This document shows, in pieces, positions 1 through 10,892 of a stretch of DNA of 64,000 bases. Origin of the DNA: Tanytarsus gracilentus (Eukaryota > Arthropoda > Insecta > Diptera > Chironomidae); the NCBI GenBank assembly GCA_038502055.1, contig JAXRKN010000039.1:930001-994000 (forward strand), in the 5' to 3' direction. Made by a program: the position numbers and the translations under genes. Under the pieces are notes generated by a model. It did no database searches. It saw only the letters and a list, made by a program, of their open reading frames with translations, and was not told the DNA's origin. Position 1 is the stretch's first letter. Every line of letters starts with the position of its first letter.

Positions 1-920
1 CCTGACAAATTTTATGTTATGTTAGTTAAATTATTTATATCATCGAGTTCATTTAATATAAAGAAATTAGGAATAAAGATTTTAAGACTTTAAAAATGTC
101 TCACATAATAAGATGTATTTTTACTGAAGTGTTTAATGACGATTAAATCTTCAAAATTTTCAGAATAATCATTACTAATATGACTCAATAATATCACTCT
201 TCAATTTCAAATCTGATTATGTTCAGAAAATTCAGAACTTGAAAACTTGAAAGAAAATTTCAATTTTTATTAGCAACACGTGTTAACACTAGTTAAATGA
301 AAACTTAATTTTCTCAAAAAAAAGTCAAATGTTGATTAATTTAATTTTGTTAGATTGTATTCTTTAAAACGAATCTAACAATACATAAATTAGAAGTATA
401 GCTTCAAAAATGACCATTTTAGAGCTTGAGAGGAGAGAAAAAAATTAGTTTCTTTTTTTAACATTAGTAAACATTTTACTCAAACTTCTCGAAAGAAAAT
501 TTGATGTCAATGATTGAAATTTCAATTGATTGTATTTTTCACAACGGATTCAACGATATATAACATGAAAACATGTCTTCAATAATGACATTTTTAGTCT
601 TTGAGAGAGGAGTAAAATTTCCATTATTTTTACCAAAATATATAAATTTTTCAATCAAATTTTTATTATCAGCATTTAATTCCCAACAAATTTTATATGA
701 TTTAGTTTATTTATTTCATCGAATTCATCGACATACAAATCATTAAAAAGCATTATTTTTAAACACTTCACATATAGAAAATGAAAACAAAATTCAAATT
801 TAACTGAAGCGACTAAATATTATGTTATGGCTATTCTTGATAGTGAATCGATATATGATTTGAAATTAAGAAAAAAAGGAGGGATAAAAATTAAAAATTA
901 AAAGTGGGAAATTAACAATT
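1..920. other. AT-rich gene-free stretch with diverged internal repetition
   Basis: No coding region or RNA gene is visible. The first ~60 bases resemble those at about 683-745 (shared text around ACAAATTTTAT and TCATCGA), and a segment near 350-440 resembles one near 523-620 (shared ATTGTATT, GAATC/GGATTC, and a GAG-rich end). This looks like an old, decayed duplication. Part of it is presumably the 3' flank of the zinc-finger gene next door. Confidence 0.4.
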
Positions 921-3900
921 TTAGCGAACACCAAAGTAACTGTCATGACGACGCAAATCTTCACTGTGGCGCTTTAAAGTCTCTGATTTGATTTTTGCAA
1001 GCACTTCTTGTGTGAGAAAATAGCACGCAGTCAGCTTTTCAATAAGTCGCACACTGACTTCGCAACTGTCAACATTTTGAACCGAGTCGTCGTTTCTCAT
1101 TAACCAAGCTTTGACCTCATATTTTTCATCGAAATCCAAAAAGAATGCAATCTAAGAAGAAATTAATTTAAATTCAAATTAATTTAAATTCAAATTAATT
1201 TAAATTCAAATGAAATTATAAAATTCTTTAAAATTATACCTTGTAAAATCCTTCGGGAATGATGACACCACGCACATATTCATTTGTGACCTTTCCATTT
1301 TTACGCAAAATCACACCAGTTGTCACGTACACCTCCTGATAGCGCATTGCAGTCTCACGAATGTTTCGCTCTAATTTACACCAATAGATGCGGTTGAGAT
1401 CCTGATGCATCGCCCAATAATTGAGGTTGCTGAAAGATTGCAAGAAGTCTCCTAATGTCCAGCAATTTGCAGCAGCATGAGCATGACCCAAGTCGTAAGG
1501 AGCTTCGAGTGTTGAAGTGCGAATGTTGAAGAGAGTGTCGTTCTCGTCACGATGGAATTGAACATTTGATCGATCGAATGTTGGTCTACGAATAATGACA
1601 CCATTGCATCGCTCGTATTTGATCAACTCAATGCAGGATGAGAGGCAGTTAACTTCCGAGCACCAAACCAGCAAAGTTCTCGAACCGTTCTTGAAAAGCG
1701 CCTGCGACTGATTGACATAGAGTGGAAAGCTCTTGCTGTTGAGTTGCTTCTCCGTGCGATTCATCTGTCCGTCGATTGAGCAAGTGGCCTGAAGCGGAAA
1801 ACCGGGAATGACTCGAGTGATGAGATCGTCTTCGTTGCAAAAGTCGCTTTGAATTATTTCGACACTGTCGACGTTGAATGGCTTTTGCAGAATGTCCAAT
1901 AGAGCGATCGTCTTTACATCAGCTGTTGCGAAATATTTGCTGCAGAAGTGAGTAATTAGCTCGTCACGAGTTGAAAACTTTTTGCCACACTTTTTGCACA
2001 AAAAGACCCAATCTTGATGACTGTCGCTGATGTGAGCTGCCAATTGTCGAAGAGAGAAGAAAACGAAGCGAGGCTCTTGCACACAGAAGAGACATACTGC
2101 ACCAGGATGATTATTCTTGCAGTGATCTTGCACGAGATCGTCATTCGCGAATGTTTGAGGGCAGGCGGGACACTTGACCTTGAGATGCACGTTTACCATG
2201 TGTGTGGGAAGATATGCTCCTGTTGTGAATTTTGAGTTGCAGTCTGGACAGTCGAAGAATTTAACATGCGAAGCTTTGGCGTGTGCGTTGGCAGATGAAA
2301 AGCTCGTTAAGACACGATTGCATGTGATGCATGTCATGACGTGTGAGCGACGATGAGCTTCAAATTTAGTGGAGCAGTTGATGGAGATTTTGCAGATCTT
2401 GCACTTCTTCGGACGGTTGTGCTTCGCCAATGTTTTCTTCATGAAAAATTCACTATTGCATTCGGCACATGGAAACTTGATGATTTTCTCATGCTTATAG
2501 CCAATATGCTGTTTGAGGTGAAAAGGCCGAGTGAATTTTTCGCTGCAAATCGGACACGTGAATTCTTTTTCCTCGCCAGTGTGGTTGAATTTGACATGTT
2601 CACGAAGTGCTGTGCGCTTGGTGAACGACTTTTGACAATACTTGCACTCGAAACGTTCCAATTCCTCAAGATGAGTCTTCTTGTGCTCGTTTAATCCCGA
2701 CGCCGACTTGTATTCACTGCCACACTCATCACAAACAAACTTGAAATTCTTATGAACCGTTCTCATGTGTGCCAACATTCCGCTTCTGAATGCAAAGTCC
2801 TTCTCGCATATCTCACACTTAACACGATGACCACGATGCTTAGATTTGATGTGCTCATCCATCTTTTGCTTTTGCACAAACTTTTGACCGCATTCGGGAC
2901 ACTCATGATTTTTCGCCTTCTCAGTTGGACGCACTGACGATTGTCGCGGTACAAGCATGATGGCAGTTTTCTTCGACGAGTGAGCTTTCGAGCTAGAGCC
3001 ACTCGAATCCGCATCTTCGTTCAACTTTCTCTTCTTGGCTTTTGGTTGAGAATGATTGCCTTCGAAGACTTCGACACTTTCAGCGATGTTGATGTTCGTC
3101 TAAAGTAAAAATTATGAATTTGTCATTAGATTATTTTTTATCTCATGAAAAAATTTTTTTTGTGACGCACTTCATGTACATGCCCCCAAAATTTTCATTC
3201 AATTAGAAAAAAATTTAAAGGCACACTTGAATGAAATGCACACACTAAAGACAAGCTAAATTGATGATGAGGGACATTGATGACTTACCTGCGCTTCAAT
3301 AATTGAAAGGTCACGTTCATTTTTCATCCGCAACAAAACTTCCATGCGGTCCATGATGAGTTGATTCTCTTTGATGCCGTCTTTGAGTGAGTCTTCCGCT
3401 TTTGCCAGGAAATATGCAGCCCCTTGATCACTGCCATTATTGATCGCCTCCTTCGCGTACTTGATACACAAATCGAACAGCTCAGCGGAAAAATTTGTCT
3501 TCGCCAACCCCTAAAAATGATAAAAAAAATTTAATTTGATATTTTTACCTCACAGTGGTTTCAGTCTGAAGAAAATATTACATTTAATGTTTATTTGCTA
3601 TGATCGGTTTAAAGGTTGCTTTATCAACGATTTTAAATTTTATGAGTAAATTTTTTCCATTTTTGTATGTAAAAAGTGAGAAAATAGGGTACTTTTGGAT
3701 TTGATTTTCTCCCAAAGTGGCAAAAAGCGGCAAACCAAGTAATAAAAACTTGAAAGATGCATTCTTCATCTATAGAAATTCAAGGGACTTGAGACATTCT
3801 TGTACATTCCGGCATTCGTAGAGCAGTTCTACTAAAAGTCGATTCAGGGTCTCAAATTTTTCAATTTTTTAGGCACTTCCAAGCCTTGTTACTGCAAATC

Positions 3901-4286
3901 ATTTATAAAAATAAATAGTGACGATGACAACAAAGAATTTGGTATCCAAAAGTCTATGACTTCCATAGAAAATCTTAGAGAAAATGTCATAGAAAAAAAC
4001 ACATAGTTTTTGGGGTACTTAAAATTTATCACTTTAAAAGCTGATTCCGTCATTGTTTTATATGGAAGTGTATCAGCTGACTTATGGTACAATAGGTCGC
4101 AAGATCGCAGTGCCTTACTCATCGCAACATACATTACTCATCGCAACATCAGCTGACTTCAAAATATTGTTAACAGAGGTTCAAAGAATTTTATAAGCAA
4201 CAAGGCTCATCATAAATCACGATCCTCTGTGTACCTTTAAAATTGAAAAATCTTACCAAACTATACTCTTTATCACTAGCCTCCAT
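921..4286 (-). CDS. multi-C2H2 zinc-finger protein, 780 aa, four coding exons
   Basis: Coding exons read on the minus strand: 4286-4257 (MEASDKEYSL), 3510-3289, 3099-1240 and 1151-921; every junction is GT-AG and in phase 0. The large third exon encodes about a dozen C2H2 fingers (Cys-x2-Cys ... His-x3/4-His), starting with the HECPECGQKF finger; one finger near the middle is degenerate. A short basic stretch (PKAKKRK) just before the fingers could be a nuclear localisation signal. The ~74-aa second exon looks helical and has no ZAD-type zinc motif. About 300 residues after the fingers form a C-terminal region I do not recognise. The family role is sequence-specific DNA binding in the nucleus; the target is unknown. 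It lies head-to-head with the gene starting at 4572, 285 bp between start codons, which suggests a shared promoter. Confidence 0.88.
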
Positions 4287-4571
4287 CCTTAACGATCGAT
4301 AACTTGCCGAATTTTCCTTTAAATCCTGCTTTAAACGCGATTTTTTAATGAATTTAATTTTTGCAAATTATTTCGCAACGCTACTCGATACTCGTTTGAG
4401 CGAAATTCGTTTAAAGTGAATTCGTACGTTCGTTTGTTTGTTAGAGTGAGAGTGTGAAAAGCGCGAGCTATCGATTCCATATAACACAGCTTGTGTATAA
4501 GCTTTTTTTTTACGAGATAAACATAAATTTCGGAATATTTAATTGAATTAAATTTATTTAAATTAAACAAG
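4287..4571. promoter_or_regulatory. compact divergent promoter region
   Basis: These 285 bp separate the start codons of the zinc-finger gene (minus) and the 127-aa acidic protein gene (plus). It contains CTATCGATT near 4467, and ATCGATA near 4296, both close to the TATCGATA element bound by the insect factor DREF. No TATA box stands out. The bidirectional role is inferred from gene arrangement. Confidence 0.5.
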
Positions 4572-7202
4572 ATGTCGGATAATGAGGTAAATTTATATGA
4601 GTTATGTTGAATTAAAAAATCCTTGAAAAAATTAACGCTTTATGCTTTTAGAGCGATTCATTGGAAAATTTAATTTTAAGCGAAGAAGAATGGAGCGATA
4701 TTGAGGAAAGTGATGAGGATGCGATTTTCGATGGCGTGGTTAAAGAAGTGAGTATTAACCGTTAATCAATTCTAATCCAAAAAACTATTTTATATCTATA
4801 ATTTTGCACGAAAATGTGGGAGCTAAATCGTTATTACAAATTGAAGCTGAAAATCTCTCTCGTGAAATGTGACATTGACTTTTTGAAAATATGCCTAAAA
4901 CGAAGAATGACTCCTAGATTCGTTTTCATGAACATTAATTCCAAATTGAAAAATAGAAACATCGAGAAAGTGATCAGTGAGGCTCGAACGAATTTCATGA
5001 AACAAGAAATTCATAGCCATTATGCAAGAAGAGACTTGATGAGAGCAGAAGCATATTCAATAAATTTATGGCTTATGAGACATTTTCATCCGGTGGAATG
5101 GGAAATTCGTCAACGAAGCATGATGGAAAGTATTCGGAAGGCGGTAAAGAACAAAAAGAGAAGACTCGAGTACAAGTTCCGAGAATTGGGGAAAAAAGAG
5201 AGTGCAATGAGGCCTGTAAGGGATGAGAGAGTAAATTTTATCATCAACAAATCTTCGCATGTGCTCAGCAAAGAAGAAGAAGAGCTGCTTATGAATGGAC
5301 TGAAATATCAGCCGGCTCCGAAATATCCTCCAATTAATGAGATCATCGCGTCCGTTGAAACTTCAATAAAAAGTCTGCCGATTGAACTGAAAGCCGTCAT
5401 CCGTGAAGAAGCATCGAAAGTGTTTGAGGAGAAAAATAATAAAACCGCTCATTGCCCAGGTGAGTGGAAAATTATTAATAATCTCCGAAAGCGCGATCTT
5501 GTTTTTTTAGAGCCTGATAAGGGGAAAGGGATTGTCATCCTCAACAGCAACGACTACATTAATGCAGCGAACTGTCATTTAAATTCGGAAGCTTACAGAA
5601 AGGTCAAGACAGCGCGAAAGTTCCCTGTAGATCACCTTCAATTGAAATTGAAGGAAGACCTGAGAGAAATTAAGAGAATGGGCCTAATATCTGAATATGA
5701 TATGAGGCGATTCACTGTTGACAACCCTTCAATTCCAACGTTCTCGTGCCTCCCTAAAATCCACAAAGAAGGAAATAAGATCCGTCCAGTAGTTTCAGAT
5801 ATCAACTCACCTACTTCTAAGATTTCTCAGTGGTTGGTTAAAAAGTTCAGAACGAATGAGAAACATGAAAGTCTCAGTGTGAGAAATAGCTTTGAGATAG
5901 CAGAGATAATGGATGGCATGTCAATCGACGATGACGAAATATTGGTCTCTTTCGATGTTGAGGCACTATACCCAAGTGTACCTCTCGAAGAATCTTATGA
6001 ACTTTTCAAGGGATGGATAAATGATATCATGAACTGATATCATGAACATAAGCCATAAGCATGAGGTGAGAGCGAGACTTGGAGAACTGACCACATTAGA
6101 TCGATTAAAAAATGACAAAAAGAGAACAATAATTGACAGAAATGGAAATAAAGTCGCAAAAAACGCAGTACTGCCGTATTGCCAACCATTAACTGGTCGT
6201 CTCAGGAATGTACTGAAAAGGAACCACATTAACGTATGCTTTAAGAATAGAGGCACTTTAAAAGATCTCTTAGGAATAAAGAAAAAGAAGAGTCCCATGG
6301 AGAAGTCTGGGATCTATCGAATTTTTTGTAATGATTGTGATCAAGAGTATCGTGGCCAAACGAAAAGACGCTTGGAAACAAGAGAAAAGGAACATGACAA
6401 AACCATAAAAAATAAACAAATCGACAAATCTTCGGTAGCACGGCATTGTGGTGGAACTGGTCACGAAAAGGGAGGCATGGAATTGATTAAGCAGGTTGAT
6501 AATCAATGGGAACTTGACAGTTACGAGAGTCTCTTCATTGCAGTTGCTGACAATCTCATGAACGAGGGGGAGGCGCCAATAACTTCGAAGTTATTCAAAT
6601 ATGCAATTGACAAAAAGAGAGTTACAGAATGATAAGATTGAGAGAACTCAGTATCGATTGATGTCTGATGATGATAAGTTGTCTTATCGAAATGCATCAC
6701 GATTTTTAATAAAAATTGACAAGTAGTGAATTAAAGTGTGTTTGTCTTTTGATGCTATTTACAGTTGAATGTAAATTTTCACTACGTGCTCCAAAAAAAC
6801 TATTTTATAATTCTAATTTAGTTTTAAATTATTTTTCCTAGTATGACGATTTTAACAAGGAATTTCCATTTTTTGTTGAAAAAAATCGAGCTGGTGGTCG
6901 CATTCAGCAAGTCTTGAGAATGATTAAACCTCGTCTTTTTCAAGTTTATAATGCTGCTGAAAAGGAAGGAAAAAACGTCTTTGTTTCACACCGAATGAAA
7001 TTTGAGGCAAGTTGTGAAAGTTAAATAAAAAACTTTGAAACTTTGTTTGGCTTAAAAATTTTGTAATTTTTATTTGTATTCATTCTATTTTCAGTTCACT
7101 AATCCGACAAACGAGCAAGTGAATCAGGTTAGATGTCGAGACCTGAGTGATCATTTTAAGGGACCTGATGAGCTGAAAGTCAAACTATTAGAGTTAGATT
7201 AA
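4572..7202 (+). CDS. small acidic protein of unknown function, 127 aa
   Basis: Four coding exons: 4572-4586 (MSDNE), 4652-4747, 6842-7006 and 7095-7202, all joined in phase 0. The N-terminal third is very acidic (ILSEEEWSDIEESDED); the remainder is mixed helix/strand with the text FPFFVEKNRAGGRIQQVLRM and ends KLLELD. I do not recognise the family. Intron 2 (4748-6841) is expanded by a Penelope-like element in the same orientation. Intron 3 (7007-7094) starts with GC rather than GT, in the context GAG|GCAAGT expected of GC-AG introns; reading through instead gives a stop after five codons. An AATAAA lies near 7272. The reading frame is conserved across four exons, so I think the gene is real. 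Confidence 0.75.
4814..6037 (+). pseudogene. Penelope-like reverse transcriptase, N-terminal part only
   Basis: An open stretch of 407 codons. The N-terminal region (motifs like LWLMRHFHP) and the RT core entry are visible: LPKIHKEGNKIRPVVS followed by the N(S)PTSKISQWL segment, then the first catalytic block ILVSFDVEALYPSVP, which holds the first catalytic Asp. The frame ends just afterwards at a TGA (6035-6037), before the region that should hold the second catalytic block with the Asp pair and the thumb. The ATG at 4814 is simply the first Met; the original start may lie upstream. It is a remnant of a retroelement, not a host gene. Confidence 0.85.
6042..6632 (+). pseudogene. Penelope-like GIY-YIG endonuclease end
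   Basis: 196 codons in a different frame from the upstream RT piece. It starts in the linker that normally follows the RT thumb, then has GIYRIFCNDCDQEYRGQTKR, the GIY...YRG endonuclease signature with the Cys-x2-Cys pair typical of Penelope-like elements, followed by R-x3-R-EKEH and an SSVARHC...GH segment with conserved Cys/His. The function in an intact element is nicking target DNA for priming. Here it is separated from the RT by an internal deletion whose junction is a 13-bp tandem repeat at 6022-6047. Confidence 0.85.
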
Positions 7203-10200
7203 ATTGTTTTCTTATTATGTCATAAAGAGCTTTAAACTTTAAACTTTAAGAGCGTTGTCTCGTCCTTAATACTAAATAAATAAATTTCGTTGATTTTCTT
7301 TATCATGAATATGAAAAATTAAATGAGACTTGAGGTGTGAGTAAGTACATATCGCTTATTAATAGAGATTTATTAAGGACTACAATTCTGTCAACATACA
7401 ACCATTAATTAAATTTCCACATCCTTTTCGACCCATCATACGCACACAACTCTTTTTTCTCATCCATAAATTTCAATTAAACCAATTAGTAAACATGAGT
7501 GCATTTCAATTGCAAAAACTGCAAGCGACAAACAAAGTGCAATGTCGTATGCGAGAGGAAAATTCGAATACAAAATTTCTGCGCTTGTCTGCATGTCGTC
7601 ATGCATGAAAATTTCTCTCTCTCTCACTCGCTGTTGCATTCACTGCAAAACTTTTTAATTATCTTCGGTTGTTGACCATTAGAATTATATGCTGCATGAA
7701 TGGAGAACGGCACTGTCACAGGATACTTTTTACGGTTGGATATCGATACTGCGGTCAGCGTGATAATAGATCACTTGAAAAGTTGAAGTTTGTGGTTGAT
7801 GTAGGTGTATTAGGGTCGGTGAAAATTTAAAAGGTTATTTTTGAATAATAAACGGTAGCAGTTCCACCCTCACAAATTATATTCTTAATAAAACAATGCT
7901 TTAATCTACCATCTTTTAACGTCCCAGATTAAAACACTTTCAATTCCAAATTCAATGCTTTAATGCTCCTCATGTGCCTCATAATTTCTTCTATCACAAC
8001 AATTATATCACGATTAAGAAGAAGGAAAAACCATTCGTGAGTTATTAACCGCACATCATAAAATCAAATGGTAGACGAGATAACAAGTAAATATGATTAT
8101 TGTTATTAGAGATGACCGGCAACTTCTTTTTTCGGGTTATTCATGCTCATTATGATGGTTTCGTGTCCATTGTTCCACAGCCTGTGTTTGCCATTATTAT
8201 TAACTATCAAAATAAATTTTCGACTCGAAAATCATTAATGGGTCACGTGTCGAGTCCAATGCCCACACAGATAAGATCACCTAATACTTTTTTCGAAATT
8301 CAAGGGGTTTCATTTTTTTCTGTTTGTTTTTGAAAATTAATCAGTGATTAAAAATGTTTCACACCCTTGGTAATAAGTCAACGTTAAGGATACGCAGGAA
8401 GTGTCCATCGGTGCATTTCATTTGTCACTTTCTCACTGAATGGAAACAAAATTAAATTTAAATTATTAATTGTCTTTAGCACTTTGTCAGATCTCATTGT
8501 TCTTCCTATTGTATCCTATTTCTCTGGCGTATGTAATATAGAGGAGTGAGAAATGCATAGAAAATTGAATGACACGTCTGTTTATTCCCTGAAGGGTATG
8601 TTTGCAATGCATGTGTTGGATGGACGTGTGTTTTCTATCTCCTTTCAATTAATAAAATGCATGCAACAGTGATAAAATTTATTTTAAAAAATCGAGCACA
8701 GAAAAATGTTAGAAAAACATTTTTTATGTTCGCAAGGGAAAAAATTTTAATTTTTCTTAGTATTTTTTGAAAAATACAAAAATCGCATTTAATTTTTTCA
8801 GTGTCTCATAATCAATTTGAGTTCAGAATTTTTTGACATTCTCCACTCGTGCAACGTTATTTGCATCCTTTTCAACGAAATTCACTGCGTGTGTGCCTGC
8901 AAGCGGTATTCATTTCAATTCAATCTGAATTTAATAAAAAGAATCGCTTCGAGTCGCTCTCAATGCATCAGACAAAACATACAAAAAAATATTTTCATAT
9001 GAAATTCATCGTTGTTGAGCCATAAACTTTTATGAAGTTTCTATTTAGATTTTTTCTGTTTGTAACATTTTGAACATGGATGGAATAGAAATTGGTATAA
9101 TATAAAAGAAAAGAGTGGAAAAATGGTTTGATCGTGTGTGCGAGCTTTTTGTTTAGAGAAAAATTTACAACATTCATTTCGAATGCATTCGGATTCGCTT
9201 GTGTGCCGGTTTGAGGGTAAATTTAGCTTCTTCTGACGTGTTGTAGAATTTATTTCGTGGCTAAAACTAAAAACATTGTAAAGTATTCAAGGAAAATTTT
9301 TTTTTTGAGATTTCAAATAAAAATTTAACGGATATTTATTTTTCAAAATTTAAATTTTTCGATTTTAAAAAATCCAAAATTTCTATCCCTTTTTGAGCCA
9401 TTTCTCATCTCATTTATGCATGTATGCATTTTGGCACATAATTGAATCAGCATCGAACGTTGGTCAGCACTGTCATCGACATTATTAGATCTCTATCTCA
9501 ATGGTAAAGACACATCGCCAAACAATGCAACGAAAAATGCATTTCGCCATTGATTAAATTTCTCTGCATTTGTTTTAATTTTGGAGATGGCATAAAGTGT
9601 GAGTTTACACTCATAAAAATAATTAAATTATTAAATAAACTTTTAAACTGCTAAATTTTAGAGTAGAGAACTCTCATCACCCTCACACCACGAGTGCAAC
9701 TCGAAAAACTCATTAACAAGAGAATTTTTGCGTGTTGCAATAAATTTTGGATTATCATCGTCCAACAAAACACATTTATTGAGGGATAAATGCATATGGA
9801 TGGATGGCTAAACCTCATATTTACACAATGTAACACACCGCATGGCAGTGACCATCTCACTCTCATCTCATAATCAGGCGTCTGTCGAATGTCAAATAGA
9901 GGCCTCACTGTGTTGTATTTTTCCGCTAAAGTGCACTCATTTCTCGCTGTTACTCGGTTATGGCCTTTTAAACTCGAGATTTATGGATGAATTGTGAGTG
10001 TGCAGCGAGAGTACACACGAAAAAAACTCGCAGAACGACCAATAAATTGATTTTTAATCGTTATTTACGATGCTTCGAAAAGTGACATATTTTACGATTT
10101 TGCCACCCACAAATCTGACTTTACAGTGAGAAAAAAAATCATAACAAAAATCTTTGTAATTAAATGACATTGTAAATTCTTGGTCGCTGTAAAATACGAG

Positions 10201-10255
10201 AATTTCAAGGGAGAATAATTTAATTTTATTTAAGATTTTATTAAAAACAAATTTA
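7203..10255. other. gene-free AT-rich stretch
   Basis: After the polyadenylation signal of the 127-aa protein gene I see about 3 kb with no convincing exon, RNA gene or long repeat. Short open frames have no signal peptide, no domain and no splice support. Low-complexity CT runs (TCTCTCTCTCTC near 7613-7626) occur. It may hold regulatory DNA. Confidence 0.4.
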
Positions 10256-10821
10256 TTAAAATGAAACACTATAACGAATTCCACCTTGAGCATGAGTTTG
10301 TCCACGATTATGTGTTCCCACACCTTGATAAGCTTGAGCATAGGCATCGACTTTCCCAGCTCCACTCTGACTTGTCCAGAGATTTCGTGTTGCATCTACG
10401 TTAATATTTTCCCTTCCTGGCGCCGGGCGACCCGCATTGACTGACACTCTATTTTTAAATTCATCATTGTTCGCTGGAAAAGCGGCAGCAATGACGATGA
10501 TTGTGAGAAAAACTGCGATGATTGATTTCCTAAAAAAAATATTAAAAGATGTATTGAAAAACAATTTTATGACACGTTAATTTTTAAAAGTAAATTGAAC
10601 AGTAACTAGAGTCGAACTCAAAAGTAAAATAAGTTGAAAATGTGCCATCGTGTCCGAGTGGTTAAGGAGATTGACTTGAAATCAATTGCGTTCGCGCGCA
10701 AAGGTTCGAATCCTTTCGATGGCGTTAACTTTTTTGCTCCTTAATCAAATCCTTGCAAGGAGTTAAATTTTCGAGTGTGATTTTATGGAAGAAAAATCTT
10801 AAAACTTTTGGTTTCTTACAT
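10256..10821 (-). CDS. diptericin/attacin-type antimicrobial peptide, 91 aa, start codon split by an intron
   Basis: Two coding exons: the bases AT of the start codon at 10821-10820, then 10529-10256 beginning with G. Splicing gives MKSIIAVFLTIIVIAAA, a textbook signal peptide; no in-frame ATG exists in the second exon upstream of it. The mature part has a short pro/arginine-containing segment (GRPAPGR) and a single glycine-rich domain: LWTSQSGAGKVDAYAQAY...GGIRYSVSF. This aligns with the last domain of the attacin at 12803-13538 (LWESQKGNARLDAYGQAS...GLKFSAKF). Such peptides are secreted by fat body and haemocytes and act on Gram-negative bacteria. The promoter has TATA, initiator and a kB site; AATAAA on the minus strand at 10230-10225. 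A tRNA-Ser gene lies in the intron on the other strand. Confidence 0.85.
10644..10724 (+). tRNA. tRNA-Ser (anticodon TGA)
   Basis: An 81-nt cloverleaf with a long variable arm, as in serine tRNAs. Acceptor stem GCCATCG pairs with CGATGGC; the anticodon loop is CTTGAAA (anticodon TGA); the T arm carries GGTTCGAATCC. It is followed by a T run (AACTTTTTTG) that would stop RNA polymerase III. It sits inside the intron of the antimicrobial gene on the opposite strand. An identical copy lies at 32947-33027 on the minus strand. Confidence 0.96.
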
Positions 10822-10855
10822 TTTAATATTTTTTCAATTCAAAATATTAATTGAG

Positions 10856-10892
10856 ACTGATAGCAAAATATCTACCGCGTCTTATTTTTATA
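10856..10892 (-). promoter_or_regulatory. TATA box and initiator of the short antimicrobial gene
   Basis: On the minus strand TATAAAAA occupies 10892-10885 and a TCAGT initiator 10860-10856. The spacing of about 30 bp and the ~37-nt distance from the initiator to the AT of the start codon are what an insect RNA polymerase II core promoter should show. Confidence 0.7.

Larger units (their letters stand above)
4795..6790 (+). mobile_element. Penelope-like retroelement, internally deleted, with target-site duplication
   Basis: A roughly 2-kb insertion in the intron of the 127-aa protein gene. It encodes the N-terminal half of a Penelope-type reverse transcriptase and a C-terminal GIY-YIG endonuclease, the domain pair that defines canonical Penelope-like elements. 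Flanks are near-identical: CCAAAAAACTATTTTATA at 4777-4794 and the same with one extra A at 6791-6809. This fits a target-site duplication and gives the boundaries. The catalytic RT centre is missing, so it cannot move on its own. No full-length partner is in the window. Confidence 0.85.

Noticed and set aside
2353..2694. 113-codon plus-strand frame
   Set aside because: Antisense of the zinc-finger exon, whose domains are unmistakable.
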